Below are positions 18,259 to 27,204 of a DNA stretch of 48,824 nucleotides, in pieces (positions within the stretch are counted from its first letter, which is position 1; each line of letters begins with the position of its first letter). The position numbers and the translations under genes are program-made. The notes below the pieces were generated by a model. The model was not told where the DNA came from, did not search any database, and was given only the letters and a program-made list of their open reading frames with translations. Source of the DNA: Candidatus Sumerlaeota bacterium (GTDB taxonomy: Bacteria > Sumerlaeota > Sumerlaeia > JADFCW01); NCBI GenBank assembly GCA_017161705.1, contig JADFCW010000008.1, forward strand, positions 1 through 48,824, given 5' to 3'.

Positions 18259-18335
18259 ACAACCTCCTGTGCCATTTCATCGGAAAAATTACACGTCCAA
18301 TTCTCCCAGATTGATTCGTATGGAAAGGAATCGGA

Positions 18336-19382
18336 ATGAGCGAAAAACTGAAAGTGTCCATCGTTGGCGCCTCCGGATACGCCGGCGGCGAGTTGCTTCG
18401 CATCCTGATGTTCCATCCCCGCGTCGAGCTCAAACAAGCCTCGTCGGAGAGCCATCCGGGGCGGCCGATCCACAGCGTCCATGCCAATTTGCGCGGCCTC
18501 CTGCCGATGAAATACTGCAAGTACGACGAGCTCGAAAATGCCGACATCATTTTTGCCGCCGTCCCTCACCACGTCAGCATGAAAATCATGCCGCAGCTAC
18601 GCACGAAGGCCAAGAAGATCATTGACCTCAGTGCCGACTTCCGCCTGCGCGACCCCAAACTGTACGAACTGTGGTATGGCGTGCCCCACGAGGCCCCCGA
18701 CCTGCTAAAGGAATTTGTCTATGGCGTGGTCGAGGTCAACCGGCCCAACATCATCGGCGCCGATCTCGTGGCCGGCGCCGGCTGCAACGCCACCGCCACG
18801 ATTCTCGGCGTCTATCCGCTGGTCAAAGCAGGTGTCCCGATCAAACACATTCTCGCCGATATCAAGGCCGGCTCGTCCGAAGGCGGCAAAAAGCCGTCCG
18901 AGGCCTCGCACCACCCCGAACGTGCCGGCTGTGTCCGTTCCTTCATGCCCACCGGTCATCGTCACACCGCCGAAGTGCTCCAACTGCTCGGCAGCACCGA
19001 CCCGCACCTGGTGGAAATGTCCGTCACGGCGATTGACATGGTGCGGGGAATTCTGGCGACCATCCACGTCACGACCGAAACCCGGCTGACCGAGAAAGAC
19101 CTCTGGAAGCTGTTCCGCGACGCTTACAAGGACAGTCCGTTTGTCCGCATCGTCAAGGACAAGCAGGGAATTTTCCGCTATCCGGAACCGAAGATTCTCG
19201 CTGGCTCGAACTACTGCGACGTCGGGTTCGAGGTGGACGAACGTACGGGTCGTGTTGTGATCATTTCAGCCATAGATAACTTGATGAAGGGCGCGTCGGG
19301 CAACTGCGTGCAGGCAATGAACCTCATGTGCGGCTGGCCGGAAACCGCGGGACTGGAGTTTCCGGGCCTCCATCCGGTGTAA
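18336..19382 (+). CDS. lysY: LysW-gamma-L-alpha-aminoadipyl-6-phosphate reductase (LysY/ArgC family)
   Basis: ArgC-type: KVSIVGASGYAGGELLRILMFHPRVEL, VAGAGCNATATILGVYPLV, DNLMKGASGNCVQAMNLMCGW; position between lysX and lysZ. Confidence 0.93.
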   Translation: MSEKLKVSIVGASGYAGGELLRILMFHPRVELKQASSESHPGRPIHSVHANLRGLLPMKYCKYDELENADIIFAAVPHHVSMKIMPQLRTKAKKIIDLSADFRLRDPKLYELWYGVPHEAPDLLKEFVYGVVEVNRPNIIGADLVAGAGCNATATILGVYPLVKAGVPIKHILADIKAGSSEGGKKPSEASHHPERAGCVRSFMPTGHRHTAEVLQLLGSTDPHLVEMSVTAIDMVRGILATIHVTTETRLTEKDLWKLFRDAYKDSPFVRIVKDKQGIFRYPEPKILAGSNYCDVGFEVDERTGRVVIISAIDNLMKGASGNCVQAMNLMCGWPETAGLEFPGLHPV

Positions 19383-19395
19383 AGAGAAAGCGAGG

Positions 19396-20208
19396 ATGCC
19401 GCTGATGATTGTCATTAAGATCGGCGGGAGCGAGGGGACGGATTTCGCGGCGATCTGCGCCGATGTCGCTGCGCGCATTGCCGCCGGCGAGAAGTTCGTC
19501 CTCGTCCATGGCGGATCGAACGAAACCAACCAGCTAAGCGAAGCACTCGGCCACCCGCCGCGGTTCGTTACCTCGGTCTCCGGACAGGTCAGCCGCTATA
19601 CCGACCGCAAGACGCTCGAAATGTTTATCATGGCCGTCGCCGGAAAAGTGAACACCCTCCTGGTCGAAGCCTTGCAGCGGAACGGCGTGAACGCAATCGG
19701 CCTTACGGGACTGGACGGCCGGCTGCTCGAGGCCAAACGCAAGGACACCATCAAGGTTGTCGAAGACGGCAAGACAAAAATTCTCCGCGACGACTACACA
19801 GGTAAAATCGAAAAGGTCAACGTGGCGCTGCTCCAGAGCCTTCTGATGCAGGGCTACACCCCCGTCGTGGCGCCGCTGGCCATCTCAACCACCCATGACG
19901 CGGTCAACGTGGACGGCGACCGCGCCGCCGCGATGATCGCCGGCGCTTTGGCTGCCGATATGCTGATTGTTTTCTCGAACGTGCCCGGCCTTCTGCGCGA
20001 CGTCAACGATCCGGCGTCGCTGATCGGCGAAATTCCGCGCGAACGCCTTGAAGAGTTCGCGCAGTTCGCCAAAGGTCGGATGAAAAAGAAAATCATGGGA
20101 ACCGGCGAGGCCCTGGCCGGCGGCGTCAAAGAAATCCGCCTCGCCGACGGCCGTGTCGCTCATCCTCTCCAGAACGCCCTCGAAGGCCGTTGCACGGTGA
20201 TTCACTGA
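19396..20208 (+). CDS. lysZ: LysW-aminoadipate kinase (LysZ)
   Basis: Amino-acid kinase: MIVIKIGGSEG, KFVLVHGGSNETNQLSEALG, NVDGDRAAAMIAGALAADMLIVFSNVPGLL; cluster context. Confidence 0.93.
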   Translation: MPLMIVIKIGGSEGTDFAAICADVAARIAAGEKFVLVHGGSNETNQLSEALGHPPRFVTSVSGQVSRYTDRKTLEMFIMAVAGKVNTLLVEALQRNGVNAIGLTGLDGRLLEAKRKDTIKVVEDGKTKILRDDYTGKIEKVNVALLQSLLMQGYTPVVAPLAISTTHDAVNVDGDRAAAMIAGALAADMLIVFSNVPGLLRDVNDPASLIGEIPRERLEEFAQFAKGRMKKKIMGTGEALAGGVKEIRLADGRVAHPLQNALEGRCTVIH

Positions 20209-20212
20209 GGTC

Positions 20213-20264
20213 CAACAAGTCGGGCAGATCGGACAAGTCGGACAAGTCAGAGAACTCGGACAAA
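20213..20264 (-). repeat. 9-bp-periodic GTCC repeat, array a (inverted relative to the others)
   Basis: GGAC (or one-off) at 20222, 20231, 20240, 20249, 20258: cgggcagat/cggacaagt/cggacaagt/cagagaact/cggacaaaa. Confidence 0.8.
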
Positions 20265-20282
20265 AAACAGGATATCCATCAC

Positions 20283-21134
20283 GTGGCCCCAAAGCCCAAA
20301 ATCCTCCTGACCAACGACGACGGCGCGGACGCCCCTGGCCTCTGGGCGCTCTTCAACGAGATCGCTGCAATTGCCGAGCCTGTCATCGTCGCGCCGGCAT
20401 CCGAGCGCAGCGCTTCCGGCCACGCGATCACGGTGCGACGCCCCATGGCCCTGAGCGAAATTTACCGCCGCGGCCGCCGCGTCGGCTTCCGGCTCGACGG
20501 CACGCCTGCCGACTGCGTCAAACTCGCCGTCACCTACTTGTATCGCAAGCAACTGGCCATGGTCATCTCCGGAATCAACTGGGGCGCCAACGTCGGCAAC
20601 AACGTCATCTACTCCGGCACCGTAGCCGCCGCCATCGAGGCCGCCATGTTCGGTCTGCCTGCCATGGCCGTTTCGCTGCGCGACGAAGCGGCCCCGCCCG
20701 TTCACTTCGAGACCGCCGCACGCGTTGCCCGCCGCCTTGCCCTGGATCTGCTGGCTTGTCCTCTTCCCTGCGGCACTACCCTCAACGTCAATGTGCCCAA
20801 TCTGCCTTTGCGCAAAGTTGCCGGCATTCGCGTCGCCCGACAGGGAACGGAAATCTACACCGATCACTTTGTGGCCGCGCAGGACGCCGACGGCAAGGTC
20901 CATGTCTCCAACCTCGGCGACCAGCGCTTGCCCACCGCCTCGCGCGAGCATCCCTATGACGACCATGCGCTGGCCGACCGCCGGATCTCCCTCACCCCTC
21001 TCCATTACGATCTGACCAATCACGCCGCGATCGAAACCCTTCAGGAAAGATTCGCCCGGTTCAACTGGGCTGCCGATACGGTCGGCAAGACGAACCGCAA
21101 GCGCTCGGCCCTGCGCAAACCCGCCCGCTCGTAA
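20283..21134 (+). CDS. surE: 5'/3'-nucleotidase SurE
   Basis: PKILLTNDDGADAPGLWALF, PASERSASGHAITV, GTPADCVKLAV, VISGINWGANVGNNVIYSGTVAAAIEA. GTG at 20283 proposed so that the repeat stays outside the protein; the ORF track start is 20190. Confidence 0.93.
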   Translation: MAPKPKILLTNDDGADAPGLWALFNEIAAIAEPVIVAPASERSASGHAITVRRPMALSEIYRRGRRVGFRLDGTPADCVKLAVTYLYRKQLAMVISGINWGANVGNNVIYSGTVAAAIEAAMFGLPAMAVSLRDEAAPPVHFETAARVARRLALDLLACPLPCGTTLNVNVPNLPLRKVAGIRVARQGTEIYTDHFVAAQDADGKVHVSNLGDQRLPTASREHPYDDHALADRRISLTPLHYDLTNHAAIETLQERFARFNWAADTVGKTNRKRSALRKPARS

Positions 21135-21267
21135 ATTCTGTCCGCTCCGAACATCTCATCCCCGCTGTCGCCAAAACCACCTTCCCGCTTGACACCCACC
21201 CCAATCGGCCCAACCATCAGTTGGTTTTGCGCGCGAGTTCATTTCCTGGGGTCTGAATGAGAAACCC

Positions 21268-21768
21268 ATGCCGCCCAAGATTAAAATCGCCATCTATCCG
21301 GGAACGTTCGATCCAATTACCAACGGCCACGCCGATCTGATCCAGCGCAGCTCGCACATGTTCGACCGCGTGATCGTGGCTGTGACGGAAAATCCGGCCA
21401 AAAAGGTCACGTTCCCTATCGAGGAGCGCTTGGCGATGATCCGGGAAACCATCGCCGAGTGGCCGACAGTGTCGGTCGAGGCATTCGACGGTCTGACAGT
21501 GGAGTTTGCGCGAAGCGTCGGCGCGCGCTACATTGTGCGGGGCTTGCGCGCCGTCGGCGATTTCGACTACGAGCTGCAGATGGGCATGATGAACCGGCAG
21601 CTGGCGCCCGAAGTCGAGACCGTCTTTCTGGTTCCGGCTGCCGAATACATCTTTGTCAGTTCCACTCTGGTCAAAGACGTCATTCGGCTGGGCGGCAGCG
21701 TGTCGAACTTCGTGCCGCCGCCGGTCGAAAAACGCCTGCTCGAACGCCTCGCACCGCCGGAGAAGTGA
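21268..21768 (+). CDS. coaD: Pantetheine-phosphate adenylyltransferase
   Basis: IAIYPGTFDPITNGHADLIQRSSHMFDRVIVAV ... ARYIVRGLRAVGDFDYELQMGMMNRQLAPEVETVFL ... FVSSTLVKDVIRLGGSV. Confidence 0.97.
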   Translation: MPPKIKIAIYPGTFDPITNGHADLIQRSSHMFDRVIVAVTENPAKKVTFPIEERLAMIRETIAEWPTVSVEAFDGLTVEFARSVGARYIVRGLRAVGDFDYELQMGMMNRQLAPEVETVFLVPAAEYIFVSSTLVKDVIRLGGSVSNFVPPPVEKRLLERLAPPEK

Positions 21769-21865
21769 GGCCCCCAAACGTCCGCCGACGGCTCACTCCA
21801 GAAGGGAGAAACCCGCCGGCCATACTGCGCTCGAAAGCATGGCGCCAGGGCAAAGGAGCACGACT

Positions 21866-22297
21866 ATGGATGAGGACATCCACTACAAAGAACTCGCGCT
21901 GCTCAACCGCGCCTACATGGCCGAGGTCTGGCGCAAACTCAACGACAACGAGGATATGACTGTTGAGGAAGACCTCCTGGCCGAGCAGATGCAGGCCCAC
22001 CCGGAATACGCCAGTTTCTGGGAAGACGAGGAGATGCTCGAGCATCAGTTCGACCCCGAACGCGAGGAGAATCCCTTTCTTCACATCTCGCTCCACGTGA
22101 TGCTCGAACGCCAGATCACGTCCAATAATCCGTCCTATGTGCGGGCGGCCGTCGAGCGCCTCGAAGCGCGCGGCGAAGACCCCCACGAAGTGCGCCATGC
22201 TCTTCTCCGCATTCTCGTAGGAGAGATCTGGCAGGTTCTGTCGGGCAAGGGCCCCTTCAACGAAAAACGTTACCGCAGGGAGATCGAGAAACTCTGA
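21866..22297 (+). CDS. DUF1841-like protein
   Basis: [54 protein letters not shown]...[22 protein letters not shown] matches the DUF1841 pattern; overlaps pta start (TGATG). Confidence 0.7.
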   Translation: MDEDIHYKELALLNRAYMAEVWRKLNDNEDMTVEEDLLAEQMQAHPEYASFWEDEEMLEHQFDPEREENPFLHISLHVMLERQITSNNPSYVRAAVERLEARGEDPHEVRHALLRILVGEIWQVLSGKGPFNEKRYRREIEKL

Positions 22298-23337
22298 TGG
22301 CCATGCATCTTGTTCTCAGCCGGCTTTACGACCGCGTACGCGGAACGGGAAAAACCGTTGTTTTGCCTGAGGGCACGGATGTGCGCGTCCAGCGGGCAGC
22401 CGTCCGCGCCGTCGAACTTCAGGTCTGCCGTCCCGTGTTGCTCGGCGAACCGTCGGCCGTGCGCGAAGCCGCTGCCCGCGAGCAGATCAATCTCGGCGCC
22501 ATTGACATCGTGGACCCCAAAACCGCGCCCGAATTCCCGGCCTACTGCCAGCGCTTCATCGAGTTGCGCGCCGCTCGCGGCAAAACCGTCCGCCCCAAAT
22601 CCGCCGAAACCATGATGAGCGATCCGCTGTTTTATGCCGCCATGATGGTGCGGGAGGGAGCGGCCGACGCGGCGGTCGGCGGCGCCGTCAACACCACCGC
22701 CAACGTTGTCCGCGCCGCGCTCTATATTATCGGTCTGCGCGAAGGCGTCAACACCATCACCAGTCTGTTTCTCATGCTGTTTGCCGACCGCTCGATCGGC
22801 CACGAGGGGGCACTGGTTTACGCCGACGGCGGTGTCGTGCCCGATCCGACCGCCGAGCAACTGGCCGAAATCACCCTGCTTGCCGCTGCCGAGACACGCC
22901 TGCTCCTCAACCTCGAACCCCGCGTGGCCCTGCTGTCGTTCTCGACGCGCGGCAGCGCCTCGCATCCCGCTATTGACAAGGTCAGGCAGGCCACAGCGCT
23001 GGTGCGCCAGCGCGATCCCCGGCTGTGCGTGGACGGCGAATTGCAGGTGGACGCCGCGCTCGTGCCGCACGTGGCCGCTCGCAAATGCCCCGACAGCGTG
23101 CTCGGCGGCCGGGCGAATGTCCTGATCTTCCCCGACCTGAACGCCGGCAATATCGTCTATAAAGCGACAGAGCGCCTCGCACGCGCCGAAGCCTACGGCC
23201 CCATCCTGCTGGGCCTGAACCACCCGATGAACGATCTGTCGCGCGGTTGCAAATGGGAGGACATCCTCGCCAGTATAATCATCGCTATTGTTCAAGGGCA
23301 AGCCAGGTGCCCAGCTGGCTTTTCCCCCAGCGAATAG
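22297..23337 (+). CDS. pta: Phosphate acetyltransferase
   Basis: [89 protein letters not shown]. Confidence 0.93.
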   Translation: MAMHLVLSRLYDRVRGTGKTVVLPEGTDVRVQRAAVRAVELQVCRPVLLGEPSAVREAAAREQINLGAIDIVDPKTAPEFPAYCQRFIELRAARGKTVRPKSAETMMSDPLFYAAMMVREGAADAAVGGAVNTTANVVRAALYIIGLREGVNTITSLFLMLFADRSIGHEGALVYADGGVVPDPTAEQLAEITLLAAAETRLLLNLEPRVALLSFSTRGSASHPAIDKVRQATALVRQRDPRLCVDGELQVDAALVPHVAARKCPDSVLGGRANVLIFPDLNAGNIVYKATERLARAEAYGPILLGLNHPMNDLSRGCKWEDILASIIIAIVQGQARCPAGFSPSE

Positions 23338-23389
23338 GTCTGACTTGTCCAACCTGTCCGGCCTGTCCGACCCGACCGACTCGTTCGGA
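23338..23389 (+). repeat. 9-bp-periodic GTCC repeat, array b
   Basis: GTCC or one-off tetramers at 23338, 23347, 23356, 23365, 23374, 23383: gacttgtcc/aacctgtcc/ggcctgtcc/gacccgacc/gactcgttc. Confidence 0.85.
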
Positions 23390-23405
23390 TTTCACGGAGG
23401 CTCCA

Positions 23406-24611
23406 ATGAAAACTCCATCATTCCAAAGCAAGTTTCACCGCCGCGCGTTTTTGGCGGGAGCCGCGGCAACGACCTTTACGATTGTCAAGCCCTCGCTCGT
23501 CTGCGGCAGTGCGGCGAATTCGGCCATCGCGCTCGGCATGATCGGCTGCGGCGGGCGAGGCAACTGGATCGCCAAACTGTTTCCGGCCAACGCCGACTAT
23601 CGCTGGGTCGCCTGCGCCGACTATTTTCAGGATCGCGTGGATGCCTTCGGCAGTAAGAACGCCGTCCCCGCCGACCGCCGCTATACGACCCTTTCGTGCC
23701 ACAAGAAACTGCTCGAAAGCCCGGTGGACGCCGTGGTCATCGAGTCGCCGCCGTATTTTCACCCCGAACATGCCGCGGCCGCGGTCGAAGCCGGCAAGCA
23801 TGTCTTCCTCGCCAAACCGATTGCCATTGACGTCCCCGGCTGTCTGAGTATCGCCGAGTCGGGCAGGAAGGCCGCGTCGAAGAATCTGGTCTTCCTCGTG
23901 GATTTTCAAACCCGCGCCAACGAGCTCTATCGCGAAGCCGCGCGCCGGGTCCACGCCGGCGACATCGGCCGCATTGTCTGCGCCGAATCGCACTATCCGT
24001 GGGCCGGCGGCACGGGGGGCATAAATGGCAAAACCCCCGAAGAGCGGATGCGCTACTGGCACAACACGCTCGAATTCTGCGGCGATGTCATCGTCGAACA
24101 GGACATTCACGCACTCGACGTCGCCACATGGTTCCTCCACGCCGATCCCGTGGCCGCCGTCGGGCGCGGCGGACGGACGCTGCGCAAGGTCGGCAATACC
24201 TGGGATCACTTCTCGATCACCTACACCTTCCCCAACGACGTGATCCTGACTCACAGCTCGATCAAGATGATCCCCGGCTGTAAGGACGAAATTCGCTGCC
24301 GGGTGTTTGGCAGCGACGGCATGGTCGGAAGCGACTACTATACCGAGGTATGGATTCGCGGCAGGAAGCCCTACGAGGGCGGTTCAGTCGGAAACCTTTA
24401 CACCACTGGCGCGGAAAACAACATTGTCGAGTTTCACCGCTGCATCACAACGCGCGACTACACCAATCCGACCGTCGCACCGTCGGTCAGATCGAACCTG
24501 ACCGCTGTGCTGGGCCGCATGGCCGCCTATTCCGGCAAACCAGTGACGTGGGACGAGATGCTGAAAACCGGTGAAAAGCTCGAGCCGGATTTGACAGGAT
24601 TGAAGACATAA
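23406..24611 (+). CDS. Gfo/Idh/MocA family oxidoreductase with Tat-like signal
   Basis: MKTPSFQSKFHRRAFLAGAAATTFTIVKPSLV; Rossmann IALGMIGCGGRGNWIAKLF; LAKPIAIDVPGC. Confidence 0.88.
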   Translation: MKTPSFQSKFHRRAFLAGAAATTFTIVKPSLVCGSAANSAIALGMIGCGGRGNWIAKLFPANADYRWVACADYFQDRVDAFGSKNAVPADRRYTTLSCHKKLLESPVDAVVIESPPYFHPEHAAAAVEAGKHVFLAKPIAIDVPGCLSIAESGRKAASKNLVFLVDFQTRANELYREAARRVHAGDIGRIVCAESHYPWAGGTGGINGKTPEERMRYWHNTLEFCGDVIVEQDIHALDVATWFLHADPVAAVGRGGRTLRKVGNTWDHFSITYTFPNDVILTHSSIKMIPGCKDEIRCRVFGSDGMVGSDYYTEVWIRGRKPYEGGSVGNLYTTGAENNIVEFHRCITTRDYTNPTVAPSVRSNLTAVLGRMAAYSGKPVTWDEMLKTGEKLEPDLTGLKT

Positions 24612-24618
24612 AGAAATC

Positions 24619-24672
24619 TGCCCCCTCCGCCTTGTCCGCTCCGTCCGATCTGTCCGGCTCGCCCGACGCGGC
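24619..24672 (+). repeat. 9-bp-periodic GTCC repeat, array c (between convergent genes)
   Basis: GTCC or one-off tetramers at 24625, 24634, 24643, 24652, 24661. Confidence 0.8.
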
Positions 24673-24687
24673 GCGGGGTCCGTCTCG

Positions 24688-25476
24688 TCATTTCTTCTTC
24701 GCCCGCCCCATGATGAAATCCACTTCATCCTGCTTGCGAACGGAGAAATCGGTCCGGGCAAACTTCTCGCTCTGCGGAAGTGCTACAAAGACATTGGGCG
24801 AGAGATCGGCCTCCGCCCGAATGCTCCTGGCGCGAAACGCAACCAGATGCCCCCCGCCGCTTCGGTCCGACGCCAGGAAGTGCAAATGCCAACCCGGCAC
24901 GCCCAGACTGTCGAAATACGCCGGCAGACGAAAACCAACCAGCACGCCCTCGACATCCTGGAATTCGAATTCGATCTGGCGCCGGATCACTTCGATCAAG
25001 CGCGGATACGGCTCCGCCTGCCGCGGGACACTGCGCGCCTTGACATACGGAAATTTCCCCTCGATCCGAAACGCATAAGGTAGATTCGGATTCGAACAAA
25101 TTTGATCGAGGCGGGCCTTCAGCTGGTCGTAGTCCATCTCTTCCGTGAACGAGGCCGTCACATCGGCCTCGAATGGCGTAACGAGCGCGTAGGGTGTGCG
25201 GACCGAATCGGGCACGCGCTCCACCGTGCCGTCGCTCTTGGCATGATAGCAAACCCCATCGAGCACGATCAACTCGCCGTCGAGACCATCCACCGTTCCC
25301 AGGCCGATGTCGCCGTGGCGGCGCAGTTCGCCGCACGTCACCTCCCCGTCAAAAAGGCCTTCGATCAGCGAGTGAATCGTTGCAGCACAGTAAATCGTGT
25401 CACGCTGGAGATTGTGCCGGGCGCAACCCGCCAGTCCCCACGCGATCACACCCAGCCAAACCATGCATCGGTTCAT
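24688..25476 (-). CDS. budA: Alpha-acetolactate decarboxylase with lipoprotein signal
   Basis: MNRCMVWLGVIAWGLAGCARH (lipobox LAGC), then TIHSLIEGLFDGEVTCGELRRHGDIGLGTVDGLDGELIVLDGVCYHAKSDG...TPYALVTPFEAD...GWHLHFLASDRSGGGHLVAF typical of BudA/AlsD. Confidence 0.88.
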   Translation of the reverse strand: MNRCMVWLGVIAWGLAGCARHNLQRDTIYCAATIHSLIEGLFDGEVTCGELRRHGDIGLGTVDGLDGELIVLDGVCYHAKSDGTVERVPDSVRTPYALVTPFEADVTASFTEEMDYDQLKARLDQICSNPNLPYAFRIEGKFPYVKARSVPRQAEPYPRLIEVIRRQIEFEFQDVEGVLVGFRLPAYFDSLGVPGWHLHFLASDRSGGGHLVAFRARSIRAEADLSPNVFVALPQSEKFARTDFSVRKQDEVDFIMGRAKKK

Positions 25477-25626
25477 CGCATTCCTCCTCCTGCGTGTATT
25501 CTTCGTTTACGGCGCGCAAGCCATGTTCCCGTCACGTTCTTGCAGGAAGGTTGTCTTGGCCGCAGCCGGTTTTGGCTTCTCCAAAAGCCATCTAACGATG
25601 TCAAGAGACAGTCGCTTTGCGGATGC

Positions 25627-25644
25627 GCGCAGCCATGCTGCTGC
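25627..25644 (+). repeat. Palindromic intergenic repeat, diverged copy
   Basis: gcgcagccatgctgctgc followed by ttt; shares GCAGCCATGCTGC core with the copies at 14305 and 39859. Confidence 0.5.
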
Positions 25645-25866
25645 TTTGGATTTGTGGGTTTTGCAGTTCAAGTCTGACCCTCCATCCAAAATTCTATTGC
25701 ACCGTCCTACCCGCCCTCGTAGCCTTTGGCCCTCGATGTGGAGGATATAAGAAAAACATTTGGCACAGCATAAAACCGGATCTCCGGAGGGTGAGGTCTT
25801 TTCCGTGACCCCGACCCCTCCCGAACCCGATTCCAGACGACGCTTTATCGGGAAAGGAGAATCGCA

Positions 25867-27045
25867 ATGGCAACCTCCCGGCGGCAAACCGCCGCAATCC
25901 TGATCGCAACGCTTGCAGCGAGTCTTTACAGTCCGTCCTGGGCGCAAAAAAGCAAGGCGGCCACATCTCAATTCAACGGCTTGGGCATGAACATGGGCAC
26001 CCTATCGCTCTTGTCCAACGCCCAGACCCGCTCGATCAGCCCCGAGAACTTTACGGGCGAAAAAGGCAAAGGCGGCATGGCCCTCACGGGCACCAATCAA
26101 GCCGCCGCGCGCGACCTCGGTCAGGGCTGGAAAATCTCGCCCTCTGTGGACATCAAGCCCGGCGAAACCTTCACCCTCGCCGACATCAAAGGCTCGGGCG
26201 CCATTCAGCAGATCTGGATGACCCCCACGGGCGACTGGCGCAAGAGCATCCTCCGCTTCTATTGGGACGACCAGAAGCAGCCGTCGGTCGAATGCCCCGT
26301 CGGCGATTTCTTCTGCATGGGCTGGGGCAAATACGCCCAACTGTCCTCGCTCGCCGTCTGCGTCAATCCCGGCAGCGCGTTCAATTGCTACTGGGAAATG
26401 CCCTTCCGCAAACGCGGCCTGATTACCATGACCAACATCGCCGACACGCAGATGCGCCTCTATTATCAAATCAACTATACGCTGACCGACGTGCCGGAAA
26501 ACGCCGCCTACTTCCATGCCCAGTTCCGCCGCGTCAATCCGCTCCCCTACAAGCAGGTCTATACCATTCTCGACGGCGTAAAGGGCCGCGGCCACTATGT
26601 AGGTACCTATCTCGCCTGGGGCGTTCACAACAACGGCTGGTGGGGCGAGGGCGAGATCAAGTTCTATATGGACGGCGACAAGGAGTTCCCCACCATCTGC
26701 GGCACCGGCACCGAGGACTATATCTGCGGCTCCTACAACTTCGAGAATCGCGATACTAAACAGTATCAGGAGTTCACAACACCCTATTCAGGGTTGCATC
26801 AGGTGATCCGCGGCGACGGCCTCTATCAAGTCTGTCAGCGCTTCGGCATGTATCGCTGGCATATCCCCGATCCCATCCGGTTCGAGAAAGACCTGCGCGT
26901 GACCATTCAAGCGCTCGGCTGGCGCAAAGACCGCCGCTATCTGCCGCTGCAGGACGACATCGCGTCGGTGGCCTTCTGGTATCAGACGCTCCCGACCGCG
27001 CCGTTCCCCCCGCTGCCGGACAAGGACGCCCTGGAAGTGAACTAA
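25867..27045 (+). CDS. Secreted DUF2961 protein (GH172-like candidate)
   Basis: Signal peptide (AATLAASLYSPSWAQ), then ADIKGSGAIQQIWMTPTGDWRKSILRFYWDDQKQPSVECPVGDFFCMGWG...GTGTEDYICGSYNF...YSGLHQVI...RWHIPDPIRFEKDLRVTIQALGW. Confidence 0.88.
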   Translation: MATSRRQTAAILIATLAASLYSPSWAQKSKAATSQFNGLGMNMGTLSLLSNAQTRSISPENFTGEKGKGGMALTGTNQAAARDLGQGWKISPSVDIKPGETFTLADIKGSGAIQQIWMTPTGDWRKSILRFYWDDQKQPSVECPVGDFFCMGWGKYAQLSSLAVCVNPGSAFNCYWEMPFRKRGLITMTNIADTQMRLYYQINYTLTDVPENAAYFHAQFRRVNPLPYKQVYTILDGVKGRGHYVGTYLAWGVHNNGWWGEGEIKFYMDGDKEFPTICGTGTEDYICGSYNFENRDTKQYQEFTTPYSGLHQVIRGDGLYQVCQRFGMYRWHIPDPIRFEKDLRVTIQALGWRKDRRYLPLQDDIASVAFWYQTLPTAPFPPLPDKDALEVN

Positions 27046-27134
27046 CACCGTTTCCGGCCGGACCGAATGAAGCCGGAGCCAAAAGGGTGGAAGTCGGGAA
27101 AAGATGAGTAGCCCGCGACGCGCTATGGCGAAGG

Positions 27135-27190
27135 AATATTGTCCATGCTGTCCACAATGTCCCCTCCGTCCATGCCGTCCCCATTCTCCC
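27135..27190 (+). repeat. 9-bp-periodic GTCC repeat, array d (most regular)
   Basis: GTCC exactly at 27141, 27150, 27159, 27168, 27177 and CTCC at 27186. Confidence 0.9.
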
Positions 27191-27204
27191 CAAAGGAGCC
27201 TCCG

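Noticed and set aside
20190-20282. N-terminal extension of SurE (MHGDSLRSNKSGRSDKSDKSENSDKK...)
   Set aside because: It is the translated 9-bp repeat; a GTG at 20283 gives a normal SurE N-terminus.
20213-27190. CRISPR-like interpretation of the 9-bp repeats
   Set aside because: Unit is 9 bp with no unique 30-nt spacers and no cas genes in the window.
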